A stretch of 64,000 bases of DNA from Imbricaverruca yamaguchii (taxonomy: Eukaryota > Arthropoda > Thecostraca > Neoverrucidae), in NCBI GenBank assembly GCA_034440575.1, contig JAOTOL010001635.1, forward strand, positions 2,711,001 to 2,775,000. The letters run 5' to 3'. The translations under genes and the position numbers were made by a program. This document shows, piece after piece, positions 1 to 10,544 of this stretch (position 1 is its first letter; the number at the start of each line of letters is the position of its first letter). The notes below the pieces were generated by a model. That model was given only the letters and a program-made list of their open reading frames with translations. It did no database searches and was not told the origin of the DNA.

Positions 1-52
1 ATATATATATATATATATACATATATGTATATATATATACATAGATATATGC
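1..52. repeat. TA dinucleotide microsatellite
   Basis: Alternating AT with occasional C/G interruptions at the window edge. It probably continues outside the window. Confidence 0.8.
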
Positions 53-248
53 ATGTATCTATATACCTACACTTGATTGTCATGTGCGAAACATTATTCT
101 ACAGCAAAACAAATAAGAAAGATGCAACTCTGGGCAACATTCCAGGACGCCTCTAGAACTAGCCGCGCCCTCGGTCGTCCTTACGGGATCCATACATTCT
201 GATATATTTCCAAGCCTGACAACCCCGGGCTAGCACCAGAAACTTCTG

Positions 249-288
249 GTATTTGGACACATCGACTGCGTTGGTATTGCAGCGGCAC
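249..288 (+). repeat. Relic of the 55-bp mini-element (copy F)
   Basis: Shares CATCGACTGCGTTGGT and GCAGCG, in the same order, with the better copies at 46997-47083 and 47221-47296. The 5' part is degraded and I see no convincing flanking duplication. The match is long enough to call homology but not a recent insertion. Confidence 0.45.
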
Positions 289-301
289 CGGGAGCTGGCA
301 G

Positions 302-1200
302 ATCGCTTCACCGGTGTGATGCCACGCCGATATGTCGTCACCACAAGCGCGTCTATGCATCACCGCACGGCTGAGCAGAACCTCAGTAGCCTCGACGTGG
401 GCGGGACTGCCGATGAGGCGGCCTGGTCGACAATGGCACGGCCTACCCACAATGCATCACCAGCGTGGCCGCTCGAGGCCGCGCGAGGTGAGGGGAGCGA
501 CTGCAGTGCTGGCATGAACCGTAACCGGCCACCCCGTATCAGGACAGACCGGATACGGCGCGGGGTGTCACGGTACGGCTCGACACCAGTCACGACTCGT
601 GGATTCGGCTGTACGGTGTGTTGCTAGCTATTCCAGCCGTCCTTTGCACGCACAAGTAGCCACACGACACCAAGTTACTTATTGTATAAGGCTGTAATGA
701 CATTTTGTCATACGCACTTCCCAAATACTAGATATCAACCTAAAATGAGCAAAAACCGAATATTTTACCACGTAGACATGTGCTGTTTCCCTAGGGCAAG
801 GAATGTTAGTTGAATTTCAGGTATCACCTATCTAGCTAACATCATATTCATGAAAAAGATCATTTTGGAGGAACAAACTAGATAGTGGCTTTTGTATTAA
901 GTCCAATGTGTAAGACACATGCCGTACATTGTTTTAGTGAGATGCAGCAAGCGCCGTGAAAAATCCAAGACCCCAGCACACGAAAAGTTCTGTAGAGTTT
1001 CTGCACTCCCTCAGCGTCCCTGAGTAGTCCAGAGGTGCCGACCTCAGCCCAGCTGCATCTCGCTACACCATGTCACCGTTCAGTGGGTCCGGTCCTCGTC
1101 ACGCGCGTGGCCGGCGGCCAGCGGCCGTCAAAGGGGCCGTTGTCGGGCGGCCACCACTTTCTACGGCGGCAAGGTGCAGCTGTCGCAACAGCGGCCGCGA
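302..1200. other. No gene seen
   Basis: Mixed-composition DNA. The short ORFs here lack codon bias, domains and credible splice sites. Confidence 0.5.
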
Positions 1201-1204
1201 CACG

Positions 1205-1790
1205 AGCTGACCGCCAGTACCGGCAGCGTCGGTCGTCCCGCCGTCTGACCGGCAGTACCGGCAGTGTCGGTCATCTCGCCGTCTGACCGGCAGTACCGGC
1301 AGTGTCGGTCGTCCCGCCGTCTGACCGGCAGTACCGGCAGCGTCGGTCGTCCCGCCATCTGACCGGCAGTACCGGCAGCGTCGGTTGTCCCGCCGTCTGA
1401 CCGCCAGTACCGGCAGTGTCGGTTGTCCCGCCGTCTGACCGGCAGTACCGGCAGTGTCGGTCGTCCCGCCGTCTGACCGGCAGTACCGGCAGCGTCGGTC
1501 GTCCCGCCGTCTGACCGCCAGTACCGGCAGCGTCGGTTGTCCCGCCGTCTGACCGCCAGTACCGGCAGCGTCGGTTGTCCCGCCGTCTGACCGGCAGTAC
1601 CGGCAGCGTCGGTCGTCCCGCCGTCTGACCGGCAGTACCGGCAGCGTCGGTCGTCCCGCCGTCTGACCGGCAGTACCGGCAGTGTCGGTCGTCCCGCCGT
1701 CTGACCGGCAGTACCGGCAGTGTCGGTCGTCCCGCCATCTGACCGGCAGTACCGGCAGCGTCGGTTGTCCCGCCGTCTGACCGGCAGCGG
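1205..1790. repeat. 38-bp GC-rich minisatellite
   Basis: About 15 tandem copies of a 38-bp unit containing CGTCTGACCGGCAGTACC. Spacing between successive units is exactly 38 bp, with T/C and G/C variants shared between neighbours. Because 38 is not a multiple of 3, the long minus-strand ORF across it cycles through all frames and is a repeat artefact. Confidence 0.92.
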
Positions 1791-1846
1791 TGACCTTGGG
1801 TCAGGCCGGGGCGCGGGTCCGGCGCTGCTCGGCCGGCCGGGCCTAG

Positions 1847-2005
1847 GGCACCCGCTCATCTGATGAGTCCCAACGTTCAAGGCACCCGCTCATCTGATGA
1901 GTCCCAACGTTCAAGGCTCCCGCTCATCTGATGAGACCAAAGTCCAAGGTGCTCGCTCATCTGATGACTTCCTAGACCCAAGGTCCCCCGCTCATCTGAT
2001 CAGTT
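1847..2005. repeat. 34-bp minisatellite with palindromic core
   Basis: Five copies starting near 1853, 1887, 1921, 1954 and 1989 (periods 34, 34, 33, 35). Each carries CGCTCATCTGATGAG or a variant. CTCATC and GATGAG are inverted repeats around a single T, so each unit can fold into a small hairpin. The last copies are more diverged. Confidence 0.85.
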
Positions 2006-2610
2006 CCCGCTCGGCGTGCGGCGCTACCGGCAACGACCGTCGACCGATAGGCGGCGATGGACTGATAGAGCGACCGCACTACATATGGCGACGAAAACAC
2101 AGCGCGACACAAGTCCAGACAGACAGGCAGTTCATAGACATGGCAGACAAAGAGAACGCGAGAAGCTGTGGTGATCGTAAGATGCATTAATGAACGGACG
2201 ACAGTTGATGCTCAGTCATCGTGCTCTTTTGACATTTGGATGGATATTGAAAATGGTTTTGGCACATTTAGTTAGGCTTACAACATCTTGCAACGAAATG
2301 CAATTATGTTGCAGTGGTTCAGATGCTGTAGGAGTAATGCCTTCCATTTTATCGCTCGATTCAATAATGTATTCCATTGTATTCCACCGGCCTCTGTCAC
2401 AGGCGAAGAATTAACAATTAAACATCACCTGCAACGTTTATTCATCGCTGCAGATATGAAGATCTCAACAGCTACACCAGACGGCGGCAAGCTAACGTGC
2501 TCTAACTTTACGTGGTTGTGAAGAAAAAATCCTTAGAGGGACAGATGAAATAGATCAGAGTCCTTCACGGGAGAGGGTTTTAATACCCGGCTCCAACGCA
2601 TAGTTGGTCC

Positions 2611-2714
2611 GGTTTTAATATTCTTAAAACGTATACATAGAAAGGACGTTTAGCTTAAAGAAGGTTTCAATATTCTTAAAACGTATACATAGAAAGGACG
2701 TTTAGCTTAAAGAA
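2611..2714. repeat. 52-bp direct duplication
   Basis: Two adjacent, nearly identical copies, the first from 2611 and the second from 2663. The duplication is AT-rich, unlike the surrounding GC-rich minisatellites. Confidence 0.85.
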
Positions 2715-2983
2715 CTTATTCGGTATTTGGGTTCCACGGTCATTCGGATAGGGTTTATTATAATTTGGCGTAGAATGGAAAAAAAACTCGGAATGTGTTT
2801 CTGTATATGAGAAGTTGTGCCCTCAAAGCAGTAAACCTGCCTACACCGGGTTATTTTTAAGTGATACCAAAGGACATCGCTGAAGGTCGCCCATAATCAG
2901 GCAGAGGAATTCAAACTGTTCGCACTGTGGACACCTAAAGGCTGCTTCGTTAGCAAAACTTCAGCCTGGATGCACCACGGGCA

Positions 2984-3052
2984 AAGGTTTCCTGAGAAGC
3001 TGGGTGATGAAGGTTTCCTGAGAAGTTGGGTGATGAAGGTTTCCTGAGACGC
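2984..3052. repeat. 26-bp tandem repeat, about 2.5 copies
   Basis: AGGTTTCCTGAGAAG is repeated with the same following GGGTGATGA. The third copy is partial. Confidence 0.8.
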
Positions 3053-3397
3053 AAGCCACCTAGGATGGCTTGCCAGCAGACCTGACTGTCGGGGCAAGTA
3101 ATCACAGGTGGCTTGCGCAGCACACTGACAGGACGCGGACCGATCATTTGTCGGCGACAGCGTCCTTTCTCTCGGGGCAGCGCGCCTCAGCACAACGGCC
3201 GGATTTCCCTCGGCAGCTCGCCAATGCACCGCAGCTGGCGCGCCAGCACGCGGTGAGCGGCCCAACGTTCGATGACGTCACTGCATGCAGCGACGTGCCG
3301 GAGACCGGTTTGGTGCTGAAATGGGGGTCGAGTGGGCGACGTCTGGCGCCGACTCCGAGCCGGCGGCGCCGTCCGCCACCGGGACGGCGTGCAGCCC

Positions 3398-3830
3398 GAG
3401 CTGTGCATGGCTGACACGACACCATCATGGCAGCCGGGGGTCGGCACTGTCGGCCACGGTGTACAGCCCGAGCTGTGTATGGCTGACACGACACCATCAT
3501 GGCAGCCGGGGGTCGGCGCTGTCGGCCACGGTGTGCAGCCCGAGCTGTGTATGGCTGACACGACACCATCATGGCAGCCGGGGGTCGGCGCTGTCGGCCA
3601 CGGTGTACAGCCCGAGCTGTGTATGGCGACACGACACCATCATGGCAGCCGGGGGTCGGCGCTGTCGGCCACGGTGTGCAGCCCGAGCTGTGTATGGCTG
3701 ACACGACACCATCATGGCAGCCGGGGGTCGGCGCCGTCGGCCACGGTGTACAGCCGGAGCTGTGTATGGCTGATACGACACCATCATGGCAGCCGGTGGT
3801 CGGCGCCGCTAGACGCTGTGATGCCACGCT
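3398..3830. repeat. 72-bp GC-rich minisatellite
   Basis: About five and a half copies. The marker GTGTATGGC starts at 3475, 3547, 3619, 3690 and 3762, so the period is 72 with one single-base deletion. Since 72 is a multiple of 3, open frames run through it on both strands. They are repeat artefacts. Confidence 0.92.
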
Positions 3831-4378
3831 GTAGGCTCGGACAACGCCGGGAATCTAGCTCGCCCAGAGCGGACGCAGAGACAGCCATGTTTCAAGACAA
3901 AACTTCAAATCAAGGTACGTTCAATCAACTACTGACAAGCCTGTATCGATGACCTTGAGAAAATGAAAAAGTGCAGAATGCAACATCAAACCATGCACAA
4001 ACCTAGAGCTCGCAGCCAGTAAGACGACCACGTAGGAATGTGACGCAATCCCCATGAGGAAATCTCCCATTTTCTCATTGAAAACTGTTTTGCGCTAGCA
4101 GGTCGGTCTCCTTTATCAATGATTTATATTTCGTTGCATTGAATGCGAGGAGAAATTTGAGGTAGGTTCCCTGGCTATCTGAATTGTACAATACTTGCAA
4201 ATTCACTGTAGTATTACATTCCTTTGTGTGCCATAGTTGGTGTGATGCCGTGGCACATTCGGCCACCGTGTGACTCAAGTGCACTTTGGTGCCACAAAAG
4301 CGCAGTGCTGATGCATGTGCGGTCAGGTCAGTCTGTCACTGGCCATCGGCCCTGACACCCCACTTCAGCGACAGGAAA

Positions 4379-4660
4379 TCATGGTAAGCCAGGTTATTAT
4401 GAAGCCATGGTCACCCATGGTCAGCCATAGCCAGCAATGGTCAGCCAGGTCAGCCATGGTCAGCTATGGTCAGCTATGGTCAGCCATAGTCAGCCATGGT
4501 CAGCTATGGTCAGCTATGGTCAGCCATGGTCAGCTATGGTCAGCTATGGTCAGCTATGGTCAGCCATAGTCAGCCATGGTCAGCTATGGTCAGCCATAGT
4601 CAGCCATGGTCAGCTATGGTCAGCCAGGTCAGCCATGGTCAGCCAGGTCAGTCGGAAACC
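4379..4660. repeat. 10-bp satellite (ATGGTCAGCT/C)
   Basis: About 28 copies of a decamer alternating between CTATGGTCAG and CCATGGTCAG. CCATGG variants create many NcoI-type palindromes. Confidence 0.92.
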
Positions 4661-4664
4661 ATGG

Positions 4665-5370
4665 TCAGTCATGAAGTGCTGCAAGCACTGTTCATTGGTT
4701 GGTTAAGTTGGCTGTGATGACGTTGCATCGATGAGCGCAATATGACATCATCATGGTGAAAATATAAAGTAGTTCCGGACGCGTGGATAAGATTTCCGAG
4801 TTTGGAAACTTGTTTGAGATGCAAAAACAATCAGGGGAGACGGTAACCTTGGCACGCTTGAAAAAATTATACAAATGCTCTTGGTGATCATATTTTTCGT
4901 TATTTTCTCTTGCATTATGAAGTGATGTTTACAGCAGGACAAACAAGTGAACAGATATCTTAGCCACATTCTGAAATCTGAGTTGGTCAGGTCGTGCTGG
5001 CCTGCCGTTGTGCCTGAGTGCGTCCCTAATTTCTATCCCATTTCCAGGATCTGTTTACGCTTTGCGAAAAGGCCTGCTGACAGCAGTCTGCTCAACCGCA
5101 TGTCGCAGGTCGGCAAACTCGCGGACATGTACGTATGGAAACACCGTTAATGCCGCCAACCGCTATCCAAGAGCTGTCAGTCAGGTTGTATCAACTCGTC
5201 AGGTCCGAGGTGGATAAAGTTTTGTGAGCCGAGGTGCATTAGCAGGCGGGACTGGTAACAGCATGCCAAACACCGCGCAGGCCGGACCGGTTTCTGAGAC
5301 CAATTATCTCCACGAGGAGACGGACGGCTATCTTCTCAGCAGCCTGAATCCGTCATGGCTTATCTTGGTG
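4665..5370. other. No gene seen
   Basis: Unique-looking intergenic sequence. Short ORFs only, none with a recognisable domain. Confidence 0.45.
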
Positions 5371-5379
5371 TGTTACGCC

Positions 5380-6370
5380 TCGTCTCTGCGCGTCTCTACG
5401 AACAACGGGAGGGGTGGTGACTACAGGCACTGTCCTCGCACGTCCCGTCTCTACGCACAAGGGGAGAGGAGGTGATTACAGGCATTCCCACGTACTCTAC
5501 CCACATGAGAGTGAGAAAGGTGACCACAGATACTATTCTCCCCCATCCCGTCCATTCTCCAGTAAAGCTAGCTTCTGGCGGTAGCCTTGGAGTCAAGTCA
5601 GACAGTCAAGCCACAGCTACGTGTGTTCGAACTTACCGACCACTGTCCGTCGCATCTCAGTACCTGGTACGACACGCTAAGCTGCTGAGCCGGCGTCTAC
5701 GTGCCGTTGGTAGGTCGACGGCCCTTCGTGACTGAGATGTCGGGAGTGGTGGGTCATGTGGTCCGACCATCGGTCGGCGAAATGCCGGCTCCTAGTTGGA
5801 GCCCACCTTATCTACATGTCATACATGGGAACGAGGTTACTTCAGACATTATATTTTTCCGTCTCAACCCACACGGGAGTGGGGAGGTGGTTATAGGCAT
5901 TATGCATGATGTATATTGTATATGTGTGTATGTGTGTGCGCGTGGGCATATATTGACATTTGTGTGTGCATGTATCTATGTAGACATGTGTTATATTACA
6001 TGAATATATCTTCACTTTTCCCTCATAACACATTTAAGTTAATTCACTAAGTTTCCCAGGAGTTTCTTAGTGTTACTAGCTTGCTACCTAGGTGAATGGC
6101 TTCTGGAGCTACTCCATTGGGAACATTGGGAAAACAAAATTATTCGATCCAGTCATGTCTCTACACACAGGGAAAGCAGGGATTATCATGGGAATTTCCT
6201 GGACTACAGGAACTATCCTGACCGTCCCACCGGTATGCTCAAGAGAGCGAAGGGGTGGTTGCTGGCATTGCGCTGTTCCGTTTCTACACACAAGGAAGCG
6301 AGGGGGGGGCTACTGGCATTATCATGTTCCGTTTGTGCACGCAAGTGAGTGAGGGGTAACTGCAGGCATT
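5380..6370. repeat. Degenerate minisatellite, left part (interrupted by a retrotransposon)
   Basis: Recurring block of roughly 55-60 bp: GTTCCGT or GTCCCGT, then TCTACAC or GCACGCA, then a G-rich stretch, then TGACTACAGGCATT or variants (for example near 5420-5490, 5880-5905 and 6240-6370). The same block resumes at 10260 after the retrotransposon, which shows that the array was split by that insertion. Confidence 0.6.
6358..6370. repeat. Target-site duplication, left
   Basis: AACTGCAGGCATT, identical to 10260-10272. Marks the 3' end of the minus-strand retrotransposon. Confidence 0.8.
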
Positions 6371-6662
6371 TATTTATTTATTTAACAATACATGTCCTCC
6401 ACGTGCAGTGGCTGTTACGGACAGTCTGGGCTGAACTCACAGATATTTACAAAGAAAGGATAGATGTGTGGTCAATAGTGGGAGCAGATGTGCAACAAAC
6501 ATTCGTACAACATAATACAATATCCATATCACTTTTCGCACTGCATACACCGTACTTGCGACACGAGCTATACACGAGTGGCTTGTATAAGTGATAGGAA
6601 AGCGATGGCCTAAAGGTGACTTCGTAGTGTACACATATCCATGTTGTAAGTTTTTTGTGGGA

Positions 6663-8411
6663 CTAGTGTTGTTCGTGGAGATACGCTAGTGCATCTTTCT
6701 TGAAGTTAGACAGCCTCGATGTTTTAGTTTCAGTAGGAAGTTTGTTGTAGTGGAAGACAGACGAGTAGAGAAATCTCCTGCGGCCAGCCTCTCTGTGTAT
6801 GGCTGGCAGGCGCAGATGGTCGTCTGCACGTGTGTGACGGCTTCGCAGGGTAGAGTTTGAAGTGATTTCACCGGCAATGTGCGTAGGCTCACCCGTCAGA
6901 ATGATCTTGTGGAGCAAAGTGAGACTGTGAAATAGGTACAGATCAGCTGCAGTGAGGAGACCCAACTCGTTTCGGACATCAGTAATATGATCAAATTTTC
7001 GGAGACCTGACACGACTCTAGTGGCGAAGTTAATGATCTTGTCTAGTCTGTGGATATTTGCTGACGACCCGTTCCCGTAAACAGATATGCAGTATCGGAT
7101 ATTGGATATAACTAGGCTATTGACTATAGTGAAGAGGGTGCTGGTCGGCAGATGGTGACGCAGATGGTTCAGGGCCAGAAGGAACCCAGTACACTTCTGG
7201 ACAACAACAGCTACATGGGAATCCCAAGACATGTGGCGATCAAATGTTACCCCAAGGTTCTTACACGAATGTTTCTCATCTTTCACGGCGTCCCTAAAGC
7301 ACACTCGTATCGGGGTAATATTGCGCAGATTTTGACGCGATCCGAGAGTAAGAAGCTGGGTTTTGGTCGGGTTCACCTTCAAGCCGTTATCCAGGAAGTA
7401 GTCATAGAGTTGGCTCAGGCATGTTTCCATCTGACTTATCAAATTTGGGAGATCAGATGTCCGACCGGAGATGAGGACCTGTGTGTCGTCTGCGAACTTG
7501 GTGACATGTGCTACCGGGACGTGCAGACTGAGGTCGTTCGAAAAGATGCAATAGAGAAGTGGACCTAATGATGAGCCTTGAAAGACACCTATGTTGTTTG
7601 GGAGAAAGGAGGAGAGATGCCTGTTTCCGTGTTGATCTGAGATCCTAACAGCCTGCGTATGACCTCCCAGATATGCTTTAAACCAGTCGGTATCGATTCC
7701 ATGGAGTTGAAGTTTAGTGAGCAGTTTGGTGTGGTCTATTACATCGAAACATTTACTGAGATCCAGAATGCAAAGGAGAGCTACTTCCGAACGGTCCATT
7801 GCTGCTAGTATTTCGTCCGTGACTGAGATAAGGGCGGTTTCCGTAGAGTGGCGTGGTCTGAAGCCGTGCTGAGTTTGGGCCAGTAGGTGGTTTGAGTTTA
7901 GGTAGTGATAGAGTTGTTTCTGCACCACTCTCTCAGTGATCTTGGCGATAACCGGAACCAGTGAGATGGGTCTAAAATTAGAGGGATCCGAAGGATCTCC
8001 TGATTTGTGAATGGGAGTCACTATTGACTGTTTCCAAGTGGAGGGTATATCAGCTGTAGTCAGGCATGTGTTTATAATGTCAAGCAGCACTTCGCCGATA
8101 AAAAAGAACAAAAATTTGATGACCTTAATACAGATCCCGTCGGGTCCGCACGCACTTGTGCTTCTCATGTTTATGACGATATTGGCTAGCTGTTCAAGAG
8201 ATATGGGTGATACTTTATAGGAGCTGGTAGAGACGCGCGATAGCCGACAACTGGGAGATGTGTGTTCAGGAATGTTTGCCTGCAGTTTGACTTCTGCTGA
8301 TATTTTTGGTCCGACACTAACAAAATAATGATTTAGCTGCTCAGGTAGAACCTGAGGTTGTACTCTGTGAGATCCTTTTTTGTATCGATAATAGGCTTGA
8401 TAGCACGCCAC
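6663..8411 (-). CDS. Retrotransposon reverse transcriptase (RT part of pol)
   Basis: This 582-codon frame encodes the reverse transcriptase that copies the element's RNA into DNA at the target site. Visible RT motifs in order: CGPDGICIKVIK, FRPISLVPVIAKITERVV, QHGFRPRHSTETAL, LCILDLSKCFDVIDH (catalytic Asp in the LDLSKCF block), FQGSSLGPLLYCIFSNDL, and FADD (the catalytic pair). A thumb region NLGVTFDRHMSWDSHV and a C-terminal tail follow. No internal stops. The true upstream join is to the endonuclease frame one base away, near 8375-8381, so the nominal start at 8411 is probably not a real initiation site. The copy looks young, because the frames are intact and the duplications are perfect. 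Confidence 0.85.
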   Translation of the reverse strand: MACYQAYYRYKKGSHRVQPQVLPEQLNHYFVSVGPKISAEVKLQANIPEHTSPSCRLSRVSTSSYKVSPISLEQLANIVINMRSTSACGPDGICIKVIKFLFFFIGEVLLDIINTCLTTADIPSTWKQSIVTPIHKSGDPSDPSNFRPISLVPVIAKITERVVQKQLYHYLNSNHLLAQTQHGFRPRHSTETALISVTDEILAAMDRSEVALLCILDLSKCFDVIDHTKLLTKLQLHGIDTDWFKAYLGGHTQAVRISDQHGNRHLSSFLPNNIGVFQGSSLGPLLYCIFSNDLSLHVPVAHVTKFADDTQVLISGRTSDLPNLISQMETCLSQLYDYFLDNGLKVNPTKTQLLTLGSRQNLRNITPIRVCFRDAVKDEKHSCKNLGVTFDRHMSWDSHVAVVVQKCTGFLLALNHLRHHLPTSTLFTIVNSLVISNIRYCISVYGNGSSANIHRLDKIINFATRVVSGLRKFDHITDVRNELGLLTAADLYLFHSLTLLHKIILTGEPTHIAGEITSNSTLRSRHTRADDHLRLPAIHREAGRRRFLYSSVFHYNKLPTETKTSRLSNFKKDALAYLHEQH

Positions 8412-9889
8412 GCAGCTGATGGGCCTTTTTGAGCTATCTTTCCGCTAATCTCTTCCCTACAGTCAGCTCTAATAGCTGATCGAACTTGTCGGTTAAGTAT
8501 TTTGTAAGTGTTTCTATCTTGTAAGCGCAAGGCTACATTTCGCCGATGCATGAGTTGTTTGGTAGCTTCGCTAACATGTGGTGCTGTTGGGTTCCGAATT
8601 TTGATGTTTCTGAGTGGCAGGTGCTCGTCGAGGATAGGTGTCAGCAATCTCAGCAGTGTGTCCCATTTATCGGTTACTGAGATGCGACCAGTGACCTGGA
8701 CCCAGTCGATCTCACCAAGGTCAAGGGTCAGTTCGGAGGTGTCCACTCGTCCGAAAGAACGTGATTTTATCACGGTGTTAATTGAGGCAGGCCTGTTTAC
8801 TTTAATTGAACATGTGATAAATTTGTGGGGACTGTAGTGGCAGAAACTCACTTTGGGTCTGTCGACAGAGGTGGGTGAATTTGTTATGATGACATCCAAT
8901 AAAGAGCCTGTGGAGAATGTAGGGCGCTTCACTATCACGGTAAGTGAATAGTTTCTGACGAACTCAAGCAGGTGTGTTTTGCTGGGGCAATTTGCCGTGT
9001 CGAGAAGATTGCAATTTAGATCACCTGCGAGGTAGAAAGTGCCGGTAAAGTTCAGTGTCGCCAATTGAACCTGTCTTTCGAGCTCAGCGAAGTCAACATT
9101 TAAGGCAGGTAGACTGTTACGAGGAGGTCGATAGATTGCCGCCAGAATGAAATACCTTCCGCTTTTACCTTTGACTTTGGTCCAGAGTGATTCTAATTTG
9201 GAGCTCGAGTTTGGAAGCGTAGAAATTTTCAAAACGGTAATAGTAAGCGCTGACTTGGCGATAATCGCCACCCCACCGTAGCCACTAGAGTCAGGCCGGT
9301 CCGCACGTTTTAACTGGTAACCAGGGAAGTTAATGAGACGCGTGGGGGTGCTAGGTCGCAGCCAGGTCTCAGTCACCACAGCTAGGTCTAGAGAGTAAGA
9401 AAGAAAGTCGTGTTGTAGCTCAAGTAGCTTAGGTTTCATAGATTGGGCATTTATGAGTCCCAGGTGCAGCTGCCCGTTGCGCTCCTGAACCGTCGCTTTG
9501 CTTGTTCCGCCCCGTGATCCCCGTCGTCTGCTACCCCTGGCGCCGCGCGTGCCCCGTCGTGTTTTCTTTGGCGTTGTCAGGGTAACGCCGACGGTCTGGT
9601 TTCTCGTTCTGCAGATGCGAGGGTGGTGACTGGCGGGAGTCAAGGTCGCGTAGTTGATGGCGTCGCGTACGGGGCGGCTGCGTGCGCGTTGCTGACCGGG
9701 GGACGTGATGGCGTTGAACATTTGGACCAGGGCGATGGTTAGCAGAAACCTGATGATGTCTGTATGCATGGTAGAGCTGAAAATGGAAGACCGGTAGAGC
9801 TGAAGATGGAAGACTGGTAGAGCTGAAGATAGACGATAGGAGGTAGACGTCACTGTTGTTAGAGTCACAAGAATTCCGAGCGGCACCAA
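8333..9889 (-). CDS. Retrotransposon endonuclease (N-terminal part of pol)
   Basis: This 518-codon frame starts with about 140 residues rich in Arg/Gly/Ser (GTRGARGSRRRGSRGG, probably nucleic-acid binding), followed by an APE-like endonuclease: GLINAQSMKPK, VVTETWLRP (metal-binding Glu), AAIYRPP, LAGDLNCNLLD. The usual terminal SDH motif reads SPH here (CHYSPHKFITCS), so the Asp is replaced by Pro; this could be a family variant or an inactivating change. After the endonuclease comes the linker that normally leads into RT (WRAIKPIID). The frame then ends at 8333, about 40 bases after a run of six A. RT continues in the -1 frame. Confidence 0.82.
   Translation of the reverse strand: MVPLGILVTLTTVTSTSYRLSSALPVFHLQLYRSSIFSSTMHTDIIRFLLTIALVQMFNAITSPGQQRARSRPVRDAINYATLTPASHHPRICRTRNQTVGVTLTTPKKTRRGTRGARGSRRRGSRGGTSKATVQERNGQLHLGLINAQSMKPKLLELQHDFLSYSLDLAVVTETWLRPSTPTRLINFPGYQLKRADRPDSSGYGGVAIIAKSALTITVLKISTLPNSSSKLESLWTKVKGKSGRYFILAAIYRPPRNSLPALNVDFAELERQVQLATLNFTGTFYLAGDLNCNLLDTANCPSKTHLLEFVRNYSLTVIVKRPTFSTGSLLDVIITNSPTSVDRPKVSFCHYSPHKFITCSIKVNRPASINTVIKSRSFGRVDTSELTLDLGEIDWVQVTGRISVTDKWDTLLRLLTPILDEHLPLRNIKIRNPTAPHVSEATKQLMHRRNVALRLQDRNTYKILNRQVRSAIRADCREEISGKIAQKGPSAAWRAIKPIIDTKKDLTEYNLRFYLSS
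8375..8381 (-). promoter_or_regulatory. Candidate -1 frameshift site A AAA AAG
   Basis: On the minus strand the endonuclease frame reads ACA AAA AAG, which puts the slippery heptamer A AAA AAG exactly in the zero frame. A -1 slip continues with GGA TCT CAC, which is the RT frame. A lost A in the homopolymer explains the same break equally well. Confidence 0.35.
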
Positions 9890-10259
9890 GTCGTCAGTCC
9901 AATCAATTTCATCTCAGCTGCAGTGCAGGAAAGAAGACTGGGCACGGGCAGTAGCTGATGCTTGAACTATGGAGAAGGGCGCTGTTACTTCAGCACACAC
10001 TCAGTTTGTAGGAGTCCAATCACTGTTGTGTAAACTAACACTGTTGTGGCATGGGGGGGAGAGTGTTTTTTTAAGCGTGCCGGACCATAAAGGTCATTTG
10101 CGCCGCCTTTATAGGAACACGTTGCATATCTATTTATGAAAGCGTGTGTTGCGATCAAGGTACAGGGAAGTGGACATTTACGTTAAGGGAATTTTACGTT
10201 ATACTTTGTGCGAAGTGTTTGGGTGCTGAAGGCGGGGGCTGGGTTGGGGACGTCTCCTG

Positions 10260-10330
10260 AACTGCAGGCATTGCCCTATTCCGTGTATATACACGAGGGA
10301 ACGAAGTGAGTGATGACAGGCTTCCGTCCC
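10260..10330. repeat. Target-site duplication, right, and resumed minisatellite
   Basis: Starts with AACTGCAGGCATT (10260-10272), the second copy of the duplication. It then resumes the block seen at 6300-6370 (CCGTGTATATACACGAGGGA, then GTGAGTGATGACAGGC). Confidence 0.75.
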
Positions 10331-10544
10331 ATCCAGACTCTGCACGCAGGCCAGACAATGAGGTGGCTGCAGGAATTGGGGCAGTACGGACATGCGGTTG
10401 GAGATGTGCGAATCCGTGGCGAAATGACACCGCGATCCACGACAGGAGGTAGTTTGCATGGGTGTAAGCGTCGAGCGGTTCCAACGATCGCAAACAACCG
10501 ACTCGTTCGTGGGAACCGGGGCCGACAGCACCCGCAGCGTACCG

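Larger units (their letters stand above)
6371..10259 (-). mobile_element. CR1/L2-like non-LTR retrotransposon, apparently full length
   Basis: A 3.9-kb element lying on the minus strand. From its 5' end (10259) it has about 370 bases of leader, an endonuclease reading frame (9889-8333), an overlapping reverse-transcriptase frame (8411-6663), a 3' UTR, and a TAAA-repeat tail at 6371-6385. Both ends are bounded by the same 13-bp target duplication. No LTRs are present. The APE-type endonuclease followed by an RT of the LDLSKCFDVIDH / FADD type places it in the broad CR1/L2 group; the clade is an inference. No separate gag-like ORF1 is visible, only a basic N-terminal extension. Confidence 0.85.

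Noticed and set aside
1161..1880. 239-codon minus-strand Arg/Gly/Asp-rich ORF
   Set aside because: Made entirely of the 38-bp minisatellite; an overlapping ORF in another frame is equally long.
1847..2005. Hammerhead ribozymes suggested by CTGATGAG cores
   Set aside because: No GAAA follows and no closing helices of the right layout; the core is better explained as a palindromic repeat.
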